Shown here in pieces: positions 1 to 8,328 of a DNA stretch of 64,000 nt. The notes under the pieces were generated by a model. That model was not told the DNA's origin and did not search any database. It saw only the letters and a list, made by a program, of their open reading frames with translations. Source of the DNA: Mesorhizobium sp. BR1-1-16 (lineage in GTDB: Bacteria > Pseudomonadota > Alphaproteobacteria > Rhizobiales > Kaistiaceae); assembly GCF_020165495.1 (NCBI RefSeq), contig NZ_JAIUIE010000002.1, forward strand, positions 248,001 through 312,000. Direction: 5' to 3'. Both the position numbers and the translations under genes were made by a program. How positions within the stretch are numbered: the stretch's first letter is position 1; every line of letters begins with the position of its first letter.

Positions 1-1673
1 CGATTTCCAATGTCATCCAGATCGGCTTCACCTCGCAGGACCCGCAACTGGCCGCGGCTGTGCCGAACCAGCTTCTTCGCGTTTATCTCGACGAACGCGG
101 CGCCAATGAGCGCCGGCGGCTGGAGGCGACACAGCACTGGGTCGAAAATCGCATCGCCGAACAGCAGGACCGGGTCGAGGCGGCGCGTGCTGCGGTGCAG
201 TCCTATCGCGAAAGCCGCGGCGCGATGTCTCTCGACGGGCGGACGGAGCAGGTCAGCGCGGCCGCCGATCTCAACGCCAAGCTGGGCGATATCGCGCAGA
301 GCACCAAGGAGACGTTGACCACGATCGCGGCGCTGCAGGGCGCCGGTCGCGAGCAGGCCTTGCAGGAGATCGTCGTGCCCGATTCGGTCGCCGAATTGCA
401 GCGCCAGGTAGGCCGCGAGCAACTCGATCTCGATCGACTGCTCAAGACCTTCGGCAACGGTGCCGATGAAGTCGCCAGCCAGAAGCAGAAGGTCGAAGCG
501 ACCAGATTGGCGCTGGATCTCGAGGTTTCGCGCTTTGTCCAATCGGAGCGCGCCAAACTCGCGAGCCTCAACCGCGAGAGCCGCGAGGTAAGCGAGGCGC
601 TGCGACTTGCCGAAGATCAACTGGACCGCTCCGCCGTCGCGCAGGCCGATCTCGCGGAACTGGTCCGCACAGCGGCGACGGAACAAACCGCTCTCGACAA
701 GCTGGAACAGAGGCGCCGGACGCTGTCCGACCAGGCGGCCATGCCCGAAACAGATGTCGAATTGCTGTCGCCCGCCACGGTTCCGCTGTTTCCGCAGGGG
801 AGAGGGCGTCTCTTCTATCTGATCGGCGCAATGCTGGCCGCCGTTTCGATCGCCACCACCGTGGCCTTCATTCGCGAGATGCTCGACCAGAGGGTGCGAA
901 GCGCCCAGCAGTTGAGCCGCCTGCCATCGCTGACACCGGCCGGCATGCTGCCGATCGCTCCCCGGCAGTCAGCGCAGCGCAAACGGGCCGGCGCGCGTCT
1001 CCGTTATGATGGCGCGTTCGGCGAGGCCATCCGATCCATCATCGTTTCGATGAAGCAGTCGAATGACGGTGTCCTGCCGGCCAGCCTCATCGTCAGTTCG
1101 GCCCTTGGCGGCGAAGGCAAGACGTTCGTCGCGCGCGTCCTGGCGGCCGAACTTGTCGCAGCCGGTCAGCCGGTCCTGCTGATCGATGGCGATCTCGTGC
1201 GCGGCAGCCTGAGCGCGGCGTTCGAACTCGAGCATGCGGAAGGGCTCAGCGACTATCTCTCCGGCGATGCCGACGCTGCTGCCATCATCCATCATGACGC
1301 CAGCAGCGGGATCGACATCATCCCCCGCGGCAGAGGGCGAATTCGCCGCGGCCTTTATCTTGCGGATCTATCGCGGCTGCTGAAGCTTGCCCAGTCCGAA
1401 GCGCGCCTCGTCATCATCGACAGCGCCCCGGTGCTTGCCTCGACCGATACTCTCTATCTGGCCGGGCAGGTCGAACGGACCCTGCTCGTCGTCCAATGGG
1501 CGCGGACGCGGATGCGGTCGGTGGAGTTTGCAGCCGACCGCCTCGAGGGGACGAGCAAGGGCGACGTCATGGTCGTCATGAACCGGGTCAACCCGAAGAA
1601 GCACAAGCTCTACGGGTTCAAGGACGCCGAGATGTTCGCACCGTCGATCCAGGCCTATCACAACTCTGTCTAG
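1..1673 (+). CDS. ExoP/Wzc-like polysaccharide co-polymerase with tyrosine-kinase-type ATPase (5' truncated)
   Basis: Inner-membrane protein that controls chain length and export of exopolysaccharide. The reading frame is open to the left edge (first full codon at base 3), so the N-terminus lies outside the window. What remains is the end of a Wzz domain, a long coiled-coil-like periplasmic region, a transmembrane helix near 810-870, and a cytoplasmic ATPase. The ATPase has a P-loop GGEGKT (about 1110), a Walker A'-like VLLIDGD (about 1170) and a Walker B-like LVIIDSAPV (about 1410). This order is the BY-kinase/ExoP fusion layout. The C-terminus has only a few tyrosines (KLYGF, QAYHN) rather than a dense Tyr cluster, so autophosphorylation is uncertain. 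It heads the EPS locus that continues to about 12 kb. Confidence 0.9.
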   Translation, partial: ISNVIQIGFTSQDPQLAAAVPNQLLRVYLDERGANERRRLEATQHWVENRIAEQQDRVEAARAAVQSYRESRGAMSLDGRTEQVSAAADLNAKLGDIAQSTKETLTTIAALQGAGREQALQEIVVPDSVAELQRQVGREQLDLDRLLKTFGNGADEVASQKQKVEATRLALDLEVSRFVQSERAKLASLNRESREVSEALRLAEDQLDRSAVAQADLAELVRTAATEQTALDKLEQRRRTLSDQAAMPETDVELLSPATVPLFPQGRGRLFYLIGAMLAAVSIATTVAFIREMLDQRVRSAQQLSRLPSLTPAGMLPIAPRQSAQRKRAGARLRYDGAFGEAIRSIIVSMKQSNDGVLPASLIVSSALGGEGKTFVARVLAAELVAAGQPVLLIDGDLVRGSLSAAFELEHAEGLSDYLSGDADAAAIIHHDASSGIDIIPRGRGRIRRGLYLADLSRLLKLAQSEARLVIIDSAPVLASTDTLYLAGQVERTLLVVQWARTRMRSVEFAADRLEGTSKGDVMVVMNRVNPKKHKLYGFKDAEMFAPSIQAYHNSV

Positions 1674-1711
1674 ATCCTTTCACCGTCTGACACAGAGCCG
1701 GTGAAAGGATC
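1673..1711. terminator. 13-bp perfect hairpin between ExoP-like gene and convergent glycosyltransferase gene
   Basis: The arms GATCCTTTCACCG and CGGTGAAAGGATC (1673-1685 and 1699-1711) pair perfectly around a 13-nt loop. The hairpin begins at the stop codon of the ExoP-like gene and sits between convergent genes. No clear T-tract follows on either side, so it may be a weak terminator or an mRNA-end stabiliser. Confidence 0.55.
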
Positions 1712-1769
1712 CTCTCGTGCTTCATCGCTTCTGAGGCGCTCTAGGTGATCGGTGGCCGGAAGGTCACCG

Positions 1770-2837
1770 TCAGAGGTCGCGGAAGCTTCTGACATGAAGG
1801 AGCGAGATGAAGCGTGCGACCGCGAGCTGACGCTTCTTCGAAGCGATCTCGGCTGGCGTGAATGGCCATGTCGGACCATCGACAAACCGCCAATAGGCGA
1901 GGTGAGTCCGATTTGCCGGGAAGCCGCGGAGCGCATCGAAGATATAGTTGCGCTGCCACGGCTTCCTGAAATTGATGGCATGCGGGATGATCGTGTTGAT
2001 CCATGGATATTGGCCCATGGCCTCGTAGCCGAGCAGTGCCAGCGGCGTATCGGTCGCCATGACCGCTGCGTTGAGCACGTCCTGGTCGCGCCGCGCAAAC
2101 TCAAGCCGGCCGCCGGCGTCCTTCATCGTGGTCATGTCGATGCCGGTGCGTCCGGCGGCGTCCATCAGCGCCCGCCACGTCAGCACGAAGCGCAGATCCC
2201 GGCGGCTGAAACCGATGCACCCGCCGTTGAAATAGCCGGTGACCTCACGGCAATCGTAGCCATTGGCCACAGCGAGGTCGCGCCATGCGTAGCGATAGGC
2301 GTGGTGCGGCGACATGTTGCTGTCGGCGATATCGTGCACGAGGACGACGCCCCGCATCGCCCATTCGGCAAAGATCGGCCAAGGATGCGTCACGACGATA
2401 TCTGAATCGAGATAATAGATCAGATCCGCTTCGGCGGCATGGCGCTCGGCGACATCGGCGATGAAATGCGCCTTGGCATTGTTGAGATGCCAGCCGCCCT
2501 CGACGATGACCATCCTTACGAGAACATCGGGCGTGATCTGGAACGATGTATCATCGCCATCCCGTCGGAAGGGGTCCAGCCAGCGGGGAAGCGCGCCGCG
2601 ATAGCCGATGATGATCTCGCCCGCGAACCCGGCGCGAACCAGCGAGTTTACCAGCCCGGCGATGCCGAGGAGGTAGGAGCCTTCGCCAAGCGTGCAGACG
2701 ACGTGTCGCGCAGAACGATCGGCTCTCGAAATGGCGGTGACGTTCCGCTCTCCAGGCGATAGCCCGATGTCCTGGTCGTCTCCTCCGGCACGGTCCGCGT
2801 CCTGCACATGCACCTCCCGATTCAGAAGTCGAGACAT
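1770..2837 (-). CDS. putative GT-A-fold glycosyltransferase of the EPS cluster
   Basis: About 355 residues if it starts at the ATG at 2837. A GTG at 2891 would add 18 residues, and neither start has a strong ribosome site. The centre holds YLDSDIVV, a DxD-type motif for metal and nucleotide-sugar binding, followed by FNGGCIGF and DQDVLNAAV. This is the order seen in GT8-like and related GT-A enzymes that act on nucleotide-sugar donors. There is no signal peptide or obvious membrane helix, so it is probably cytoplasmic or peripheral. It lies opposite in strand to the ExoP-like gene and to the next glycosyltransferase. The sugar donor and acceptor cannot be told from the sequence. Confidence 0.65.
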   Translation of the reverse strand: MSRLLNREVHVQDADRAGGDDQDIGLSPGERNVTAISRADRSARHVVCTLGEGSYLLGIAGLVNSLVRAGFAGEIIIGYRGALPRWLDPFRRDGDDTSFQITPDVLVRMVIVEGGWHLNNAKAHFIADVAERHAAEADLIYYLDSDIVVTHPWPIFAEWAMRGVVLVHDIADSNMSPHHAYRYAWRDLAVANGYDCREVTGYFNGGCIGFSRRDLRFVLTWRALMDAAGRTGIDMTTMKDAGGRLEFARRDQDVLNAAVMATDTPLALLGYEAMGQYPWINTIIPHAINFRKPWQRNYIFDALRGFPANRTHLAYWRFVDGPTWPFTPAEIASKKRQLAVARFISLLHVRSFRDL

Positions 2838-3129
2838 TGCCAACGACGTCAGGATCGCCGGCAAGCTTCGCCCTGCTAGCGAGGCGAGCACCGGAATATC
2901 CGAAGGCCTCGGCTCGAGATCAATTCAGCAGTTCTATTCGGCCCTTAGTACAAATGGGCTTCACCGATAGGATTACTTCTTCCACTGCGCGCTGGATGCT
3001 AGCCTCGAAATAACCCTGCTGATCATGGGCTCGTGACTTGCGCGCCGGACCTGCCAGACGACATGACGTCGCCGTGGCAATTGGCCGTGTGAGATCATGC
3101 ATCTGGCACCTCGATGATGGAACGACGGC

Positions 3130-5499
3130 ATGAACATCCACAGGCCGCCCGAGATGGTGCAGGCGCTGAAGCCCAAAATGCTGTTCTTCAGGACAGTCGA
3201 TCGCAACATTTCGGCCTTCATCGTCGAGCACCTGAAACAGCAGCTGGAGTGCCTGCGTCTCTCCTTCGATGTGACGTTGATCGAGGGTGATTGCGACTAT
3301 GATCGCCTGTGCGATCTGCATCAGCCCGACATCGCGATGTTCGAGTCCGGCATCTACGCGCGACGTTCGACGATCTCGAATGCAGTCAGCCATCCGACGG
3401 TTCGAAAAGTCGGCTTCTTCAATGGCGATCCATATTGTTCTTCGCGGCTGATCTTTCTCCAGGACATGCGCCGGCTGCAGATTCGCACCTACTTCACGTT
3501 GAGCACGCGTCTTTCCGAATATCTGACCGAGGAGGACGCGGACATCTTCTATTGGCCGAACTTCATCGATCCGGCGGTTCATCGCGACTACGGCTTGCCG
3601 AAGTCGATCCCGGTGCTCTTCACTGGCAGCCTCGCGTCCCACTATCCGTGGCGAAACCGCGTCCGCCAGGCGCTGGCGCCGCGCTATCCGATCATGAGCT
3701 GTCCGCATCCGGGCTGGTTCGACGCCCGGGCCGTCACGAAAGTTGCGACCGGAACTGAATATGCAAAGCTCATCAACGCCTCTCATGTGACGCCGACCTG
3801 CGGGACCATCGCCGACGAGATCGTGCGGAAGCACTTTGAGATTCCCGCCTGCCGATCGCTGCTCGTCACGGAGCGTACTGCGGGCACGCTGGCTGCGGGG
3901 TTTGTCGACATGGAGAATTGTCTCTTCGCCGAGCCGCAGGACGTCGTCGACAAGCTAGAGCCGCTGCTGCGTGATCCCGACAAGATGGCGGCGATCACTG
4001 ATGCCGGCCACCGCCTCGCGCATGACCGCCATACGATCCATCATCGCGACCAGGTGCTGCAATGGTATCGCCTCAGCACCGCTGCCAGGGACGGCGAGCG
4101 GATCGTTCAGCCGACGCCCTTCGCGCCATTGTCGATTGCCGCGCCGGCCCGCCAGCCCATGGGGTCGGCTGGCTCGCACGGACGCTTGCGGCGATTGCTG
4201 GATGAAGCGCGTCATGCCCTGACCGCAGGGGACCATCGCGAGGCGGCCCGCGCCTTTGCCCGCTGTCTGCAATATCATCCGCTGCCGGAGGCTCTGGTCG
4301 GGCTGGCGCGCTGCCAGCTGCATCTCGGCAGGGCAGGCCAGGCTCAGAACTTGCTCGGCGACTGGATCGACGGCGTTCTTACCCGCTACGAGGCCGAGGC
4401 GCCGGATCCGGTCGAATATGCATTGTTGATCGAGGCTCTTCTCTGCGCGGGCGATGCCGACGAGGCCGTGCGCCGGCTGGCGCAGTTTCCGCGCCTTGTG
4501 CATTCCGAGATTACATGGGCAGCCGCCGCAACGGCGGCGCTTGGCGGGGACGTCTCTTTCCTCACCGGGGCGTCGGAGGGGCGTGCACTGAGCCCAACGG
4601 TGCATCGCGCCTTTGACGGCGATGCCGCAAGCTGGACGGCGGAGCTGGCGCAGATGATGACGGCATGCGGCCGCCCCGACCTGGCACAGCGGGTGACGGG
4701 GCTGGCGGATCCCGCGAAGACCGCGCCGGGGACTCAGCGGACGCCTCCGGCCCGTCCCTCGCAGCCTCGACGGCCGCGGCGTGATTTCATGGCGTCCCAC
4801 CTTGCGACGATCGCCCGTCACAAGGCGCTCGCCCCCGTCGTGAAACGTCTCGCCCGTGCGATGACCCGAAATGGCCGGCTGCCGAAATTCGAAGCGCTGC
4901 CATTCGCGCGGCGGTTCCGAAAGTTCGACGATTTCGTCACTGAATTGCGCGACCTGGTTCCGCGCGTCGATGCGGCGCGCACGCTGATCGTTGCGAATGC
5001 GCCACCATCGATCTATCTCGACGAGTTCCTCTCCGGCCTCGCAGCCAATCCCGATCTCGGATCGCTGCAGGTCGTCGGGGGCCCCGCGATGTCGTCCCTT
5101 GACGTGGATCGCCTTGAGCGGCTGGGCGCGCGCGAGGTGCTGCATCTTCGGCTTGATGACGTTCTGCGCGGCGAACAGATAGCGCGGTTCGATCTGGCAT
5201 TTGTCGAGGGCGTGCCTGCCGATATCCCCGGTCTCGGCGCCCTCTGCCTCGCCGCCGACCGCGTCATCCTCAGCGGCGTCAGCGACCCGGCCGCCTTTGC
5301 GCTTTGGCATGCGATGACCCGGGCCGGCACACATGCGCTGCTCGCGCACGACCCGGCCTATGGGGCGGGATATGCGATCTTCGAACGCTGGCGCAGCAAC
5401 TCGCCTCCGCTTGGCCCAGCATCCTTGACGAGCTTCAGCGGAAGATCGCCGCCCTCCTCCCGAACGCCCCCAGGCACGCAAGCGATGTCGATCTCATGA
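3130..5499 (+). CDS. large glycosyltransferase-like protein with TPR-like middle and a second C-terminal domain
   Basis: 789 residues. Residues about 15-320 resemble the CgeB/GT-B-like 'glycosyltransferase family 1' domain, with an acceptor-like N-terminal half and a C-terminal half containing TPTCGTIADEI and HFEIPACRSLL, near the usual donor site. Residues about 350-540 are Ala/Leu-rich helical pairs resembling TPR repeats (ALVGLARCQLHLGRAGQA). Residues about 600-770 form an alpha/beta domain that may be a methyltransferase-like or second transferase-like fold; I do not recognise it. The start is the ATG at 3130 with GGAACG upstream. The last 38 codons have poor third-position GC, while another frame looks coding there (see findings). 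The stop overlaps the flippase start as ATGA, so the two are probably co-translated. Confidence 0.65.
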   Translation: MNIHRPPEMVQALKPKMLFFRTVDRNISAFIVEHLKQQLECLRLSFDVTLIEGDCDYDRLCDLHQPDIAMFESGIYARRSTISNAVSHPTVRKVGFFNGDPYCSSRLIFLQDMRRLQIRTYFTLSTRLSEYLTEEDADIFYWPNFIDPAVHRDYGLPKSIPVLFTGSLASHYPWRNRVRQALAPRYPIMSCPHPGWFDARAVTKVATGTEYAKLINASHVTPTCGTIADEIVRKHFEIPACRSLLVTERTAGTLAAGFVDMENCLFAEPQDVVDKLEPLLRDPDKMAAITDAGHRLAHDRHTIHHRDQVLQWYRLSTAARDGERIVQPTPFAPLSIAAPARQPMGSAGSHGRLRRLLDEARHALTAGDHREAARAFARCLQYHPLPEALVGLARCQLHLGRAGQAQNLLGDWIDGVLTRYEAEAPDPVEYALLIEALLCAGDADEAVRRLAQFPRLVHSEITWAAAATAALGGDVSFLTGASEGRALSPTVHRAFDGDAASWTAELAQMMTACGRPDLAQRVTGLADPAKTAPGTQRTPPARPSQPRRPRRDFMASHLATIARHKALAPVVKRLARAMTRNGRLPKFEALPFARRFRKFDDFVTELRDLVPRVDAARTLIVANAPPSIYLDEFLSGLAANPDLGSLQVVGGPAMSSLDVDRLERLGAREVLHLRLDDVLRGEQIARFDLAFVEGVPADIPGLGALCLAADRVILSGVSDPAAFALWHAMTRAGTHALLAHDPAYGAGYAIFERWRSNSPPLGPASLTSFSGRSPPSSRTPPGTQAMSIS

Positions 5500-6977
5500 G
5501 TGTCCGCCGATCCATCGTCTTCTCGGCGCTCGACCGCTATCTGACGCAGTTGCTGACGATCGGCACCACCATGGTCATGGCGCGAATCCTGACGCCAGCC
5601 GAGACGGGCCTGTTCTTCGTCGCGAACGCGGTGATCCTTCTCGCCGATAACTTCCGTGAGTTCGGCGTCAGCAATTACATCGTCCAGGAACGCACGATCA
5701 GCCGGGCCATGGTGCAATGCGCCTTTACGGTCACCTGCGGATTGTCCCTCGTGATCGGCGTCGGCTTCTATTTCGGAGCCGGCACGATCGCGGCGTTCTA
5801 TGGCGAACCGCATCTGAAGCCGCTTGTCGAGGCCGCGACCCTCTCCTTCCTCGTGATTCCCTTCGCGACGCCCGTTCTCTCGCTGCTGCGCCGCGATCTC
5901 GCCTTCCGCGCGCTGGCCATCATCAATGTCATGGCCGCGGCGGGAAACGCCATCGTCACCGTGGTGCTCGGACTGGGTGGCTATGGTGCGATCAGCTACA
6001 TGTGGGGCTATGTGGCGGCCAACGCGATCATGGCCTTTGCCGCCTATTCTTTCCGGCCTGAGCTTTGGATGTACCGGCCCTCGCTGTCCGGCTTCTCGCG
6101 CCTGCTCTCATTCGGCATGGCGTCGTGCTCCGTGACGCTCATCACGATGGCCTATGAGATGCTGCCGCGGCTCGCCTTCGGCAAGCTGCTCGGCTTCGAT
6201 GCCGTCGGCCTCTATTCGCGCGCCATCACCGTCTGCCAATTGCCGGATCGCGCGATCGTTGCGGCCTTGCAGCCGGTGGTGCTGCCGGCGATGGCAGGAC
6301 ATGTCCGCGAGGGGCGTGGATTGAAGCCGGCCTATCTACGCGGCTTCGAGCTGATGTCCGCCGTGCAGTGGCCGATGCTGCTGATGCTGGCGATCCTTGC
6401 CGATCCGGTGGTGAAGATCCTCCTGGGCAGCCAATGGGGCGCTGTGCCGCCGCTGGTCCGCCTGATCTCGATCGGAACGATGGCCCTCGCGCCAGCATTC
6501 CTCACCTATCCGGTGCTCGTCGCCTCCGGACGGATCCGCGACACGGTCTATATCAGCCTGATCTCGGTGCCGCCTTCGATCCTCCTCGTCATCTTTGCGG
6601 CCAAGACCTACGGGCTGGTCGGGGTCGCGGCGAGCCTCCTGGTCATCGCGCCGCTCCAGATGCTGGTTTCCCTGCTCTTCATCCGGCGCGCCATCGGCCT
6701 CTCCTTCGGGGAGCTTGCCAGCGCGGCGCGCTCGAGCGGGTTTCTGGCGCTCGGCACAGTGCTCGTGCCCTGCATCATCCTGGTCTGGTCGCCGCGCGGC
6801 TTCGATCTCGACTGGCTCCAGACCGGCGGCGTCCTTCTGGGCGGTGCAGCCGGATGGGCCGCGGCGCTCCTGGCCGGCAACCATCCGCTCGGCAAGGAAA
6901 TCGCTTCTGCCCTGGGGCATGTCGGCGCCGCCCTGCGCTTCGGCCGGCCGGCGGTGCCGGTAGCCAATCCCGAATGA
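5496..6977 (+). CDS. Wzx-type polysaccharide flippase (oligosaccharide flippase family)
   Basis: 493 residues from the ATG at 5496, with about 12-14 hydrophobic helices across the whole length and short charged loops, as in the PST/Wzx flippases of the MVF/MOP superfamily. It would move undecaprenyl-linked repeat units across the inner membrane before polymerisation. The N-terminal stretch MSVRRSIVFSALDRY and the motif AKTYGLVGVA fit the family. I chose this start because it overlaps the upstream stop (ATGA) and the membrane protein then begins naturally. The frame stays open upstream to 5304, where it also looks coding. Partner genes in the cluster are the ExoP-like co-polymerase and the priming transferase; no Wzy-type polymerase is seen in the window. 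Confidence 0.85.
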   Translation: MSVRRSIVFSALDRYLTQLLTIGTTMVMARILTPAETGLFFVANAVILLADNFREFGVSNYIVQERTISRAMVQCAFTVTCGLSLVIGVGFYFGAGTIAAFYGEPHLKPLVEAATLSFLVIPFATPVLSLLRRDLAFRALAIINVMAAAGNAIVTVVLGLGGYGAISYMWGYVAANAIMAFAAYSFRPELWMYRPSLSGFSRLLSFGMASCSVTLITMAYEMLPRLAFGKLLGFDAVGLYSRAITVCQLPDRAIVAALQPVVLPAMAGHVREGRGLKPAYLRGFELMSAVQWPMLLMLAILADPVVKILLGSQWGAVPPLVRLISIGTMALAPAFLTYPVLVASGRIRDTVYISLISVPPSILLVIFAAKTYGLVGVAASLLVIAPLQMLVSLLFIRRAIGLSFGELASAARSSGFLALGTVLVPCIILVWSPRGFDLDWLQTGGVLLGGAAGWAAALLAGNHPLGKEIASALGHVGAALRFGRPAVPVANPE

Positions 6978-7081
6978 TCAGCTGCCGTCGCTCGCGGCCC
7001 GCCCGACTGCGGGCCTGAGAGCAGGCTCGATCGCGAGGGGCGGAGCGTACCCTACCCCCGATCCTCCGATCCCCCAAAAAG

Positions 7082-7118
7082 AAGTGCTTCGGAGCTGGTG
7101 AGCCGCCGAAGCACTTTT
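7082..7118. terminator. bidirectional intrinsic terminator
   Basis: An 11-bp perfect stem (AAGTGCTTCGG with CCGAAGCACTT) and a 13-nt loop. It is followed by TT on the plus strand and by a CTTTTT run on the minus strand. It lies between the flippase and the convergent UDP-glucuronate decarboxylase gene and could stop transcription from both. Confidence 0.8.
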
Positions 7119-7147
7119 GTCAGTTCGATTTGGCCGTGTCTTGATTT

Positions 7148-7183
7148 CGCCGGCGCGCGCCTGGCCAAAGGCGTGCGCCGGCG
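7148..7183. terminator. second long GC hairpin downstream of the UXS gene
   Basis: Fifteen-base arms (7148-7162 and 7169-7183) pair with one mismatch around a 6-nt loop, 11 nt past the stop of the minus-strand gene. No T-tract follows. It may stabilise the mRNA end or act with the terminator at 7082. Confidence 0.5.
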
Positions 7184-7193
7184 CCCCCCGGCT

Positions 7194-8279
7194 CTAGAGA
7201 GAATGCGATCCGACCGAGACGTGGGTGCCGTTGAGGCCCGCCAGCGCCGCGTTCACAGGCACTTTCGGGATGTTCGGGCTGCGCGGGGCCGGGACCGACT
7301 CCTCGACCCGCAGGGCCGGTTCGCTGACCCGGCGCTCGGACAGCTTCCAGTCGAAATAGATGATCGTCTTCTCAAGACCATCGCGCAGCGGGATCGTCGG
7401 CTCCCAGCCGAGTTCCTCCCGAGCGCGGCTGATATCGGGCTTGCGCCGGGTCGGATCGTCGGTCGGCAGGGGCTTGTAGACGATATGCGACCGCGATCCG
7501 GTCAACGCGATGACCATCTCCGCCAACTCGCGTACTTCGAATTCGGCCGGATTGCCGAGATTGATCGGTCCGGTCACGCCGTCCGGAGCGCCCATCAGGC
7601 GGATGAAGCCTTCGATGAGATCCTCGACATAGCAGAACGAGCGGGTCTGGGTTCCGTCGCCGAAGATGGTGATCGGCTCGTCCCGCAGCGCCTGGACAAT
7701 GAAGTTCGAAACCACGCGGCCGTCATTCGGGTGCATCCTCGGACCATAGGTGTTGAAGATGCGGGCGACGCGGATATCGACGCCATACTGGCGGTGATAA
7801 TCGAAGAACAATGTCTCGGCGCAACGCTTGCCCTCATCGTAGCAGGCACGCGGACCGATCGGATTGACGCTGCCACGGTAGAATTCGGGCTGCGGGTGAA
7901 TGTCCGGGTCGCCATAGACCTCGCTTGTCGAAGCCTGGAAGATCCTGGCGCCGGTCCGCTTGGCAAGGCCGAGCACATTGATCGCACCGTGGACATTGGT
8001 CTTCACGGTCTGGACCGGATCATACTGGTAATGAACCGGCGAGGCGGGGCAGGCGAGGTTGTAGATCTCGTCGACCTCGACATAGAGCGGGAATGTGATG
8101 TCGTGGCGGACAAGCTCGAAATGGGGATCGTCGATGAGGTGCTGGACGGTCTCTCGTGAGCCGGTGAAGTAATTGTCGACACAGAGAACGTCATGACCAT
8201 CCCGGATCAAACGTTCGCACAGGAACGAGCCGAGAAATCCGGCGCCCCCTGTAACCAGAACCCGCTTGCGATCGTGCAT
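7194..8279 (-). CDS. UDP-glucuronate decarboxylase (UDP-xylose synthase family)
   Basis: Extended SDR enzyme that converts UDP-glucuronate to UDP-xylose with bound NAD+, in the cytoplasm. The Rossmann motif TGGAGFLGS is near the N-terminus, the catalytic Tyr-Lys pair is in CYDEGKR, and STSEVYGDP and FNTYGPRM follow, as in bacterial UXS proteins. I chose the ATG at 8279 because AAGGAG is then 8 nt upstream; the ATG at 8285 would be too close to it. About 45 residues after the normal family end form a Pro-rich, probably disordered tail. It is the last gene of a leftward group with the priming transferase and WecG-like gene, so the polysaccharide probably contains xylose or a xylose-derived sugar. 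dTDP-glucose dehydratase is a less likely alternative. Confidence 0.88.
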   Translation of the reverse strand: MHDRKRVLVTGGAGFLGSFLCERLIRDGHDVLCVDNYFTGSRETVQHLIDDPHFELVRHDITFPLYVEVDEIYNLACPASPVHYQYDPVQTVKTNVHGAINVLGLAKRTGARIFQASTSEVYGDPDIHPQPEFYRGSVNPIGPRACYDEGKRCAETLFFDYHRQYGVDIRVARIFNTYGPRMHPNDGRVVSNFIVQALRDEPITIFGDGTQTRSFCYVEDLIEGFIRLMGAPDGVTGPINLGNPAEFEVRELAEMVIALTGSRSHIVYKPLPTDDPTRRKPDISRAREELGWEPTIPLRDGLEKTIIYFDWKLSERRVSEPALRVEESVPAPRSPNIPKVPVNAALAGLNGTHVSVGSHSL

Positions 8280-8328
8280 CGACATTCTCCTTTTTCGATT
8301 GGTCTGCCTGTAATCAAAGCGTCATTGT

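Noticed and set aside
3955-5481. 508-codon frame antisense to the large glycosyltransferase
   Set aside because: No recognisable motif and poor start; sense frame has domain structure.
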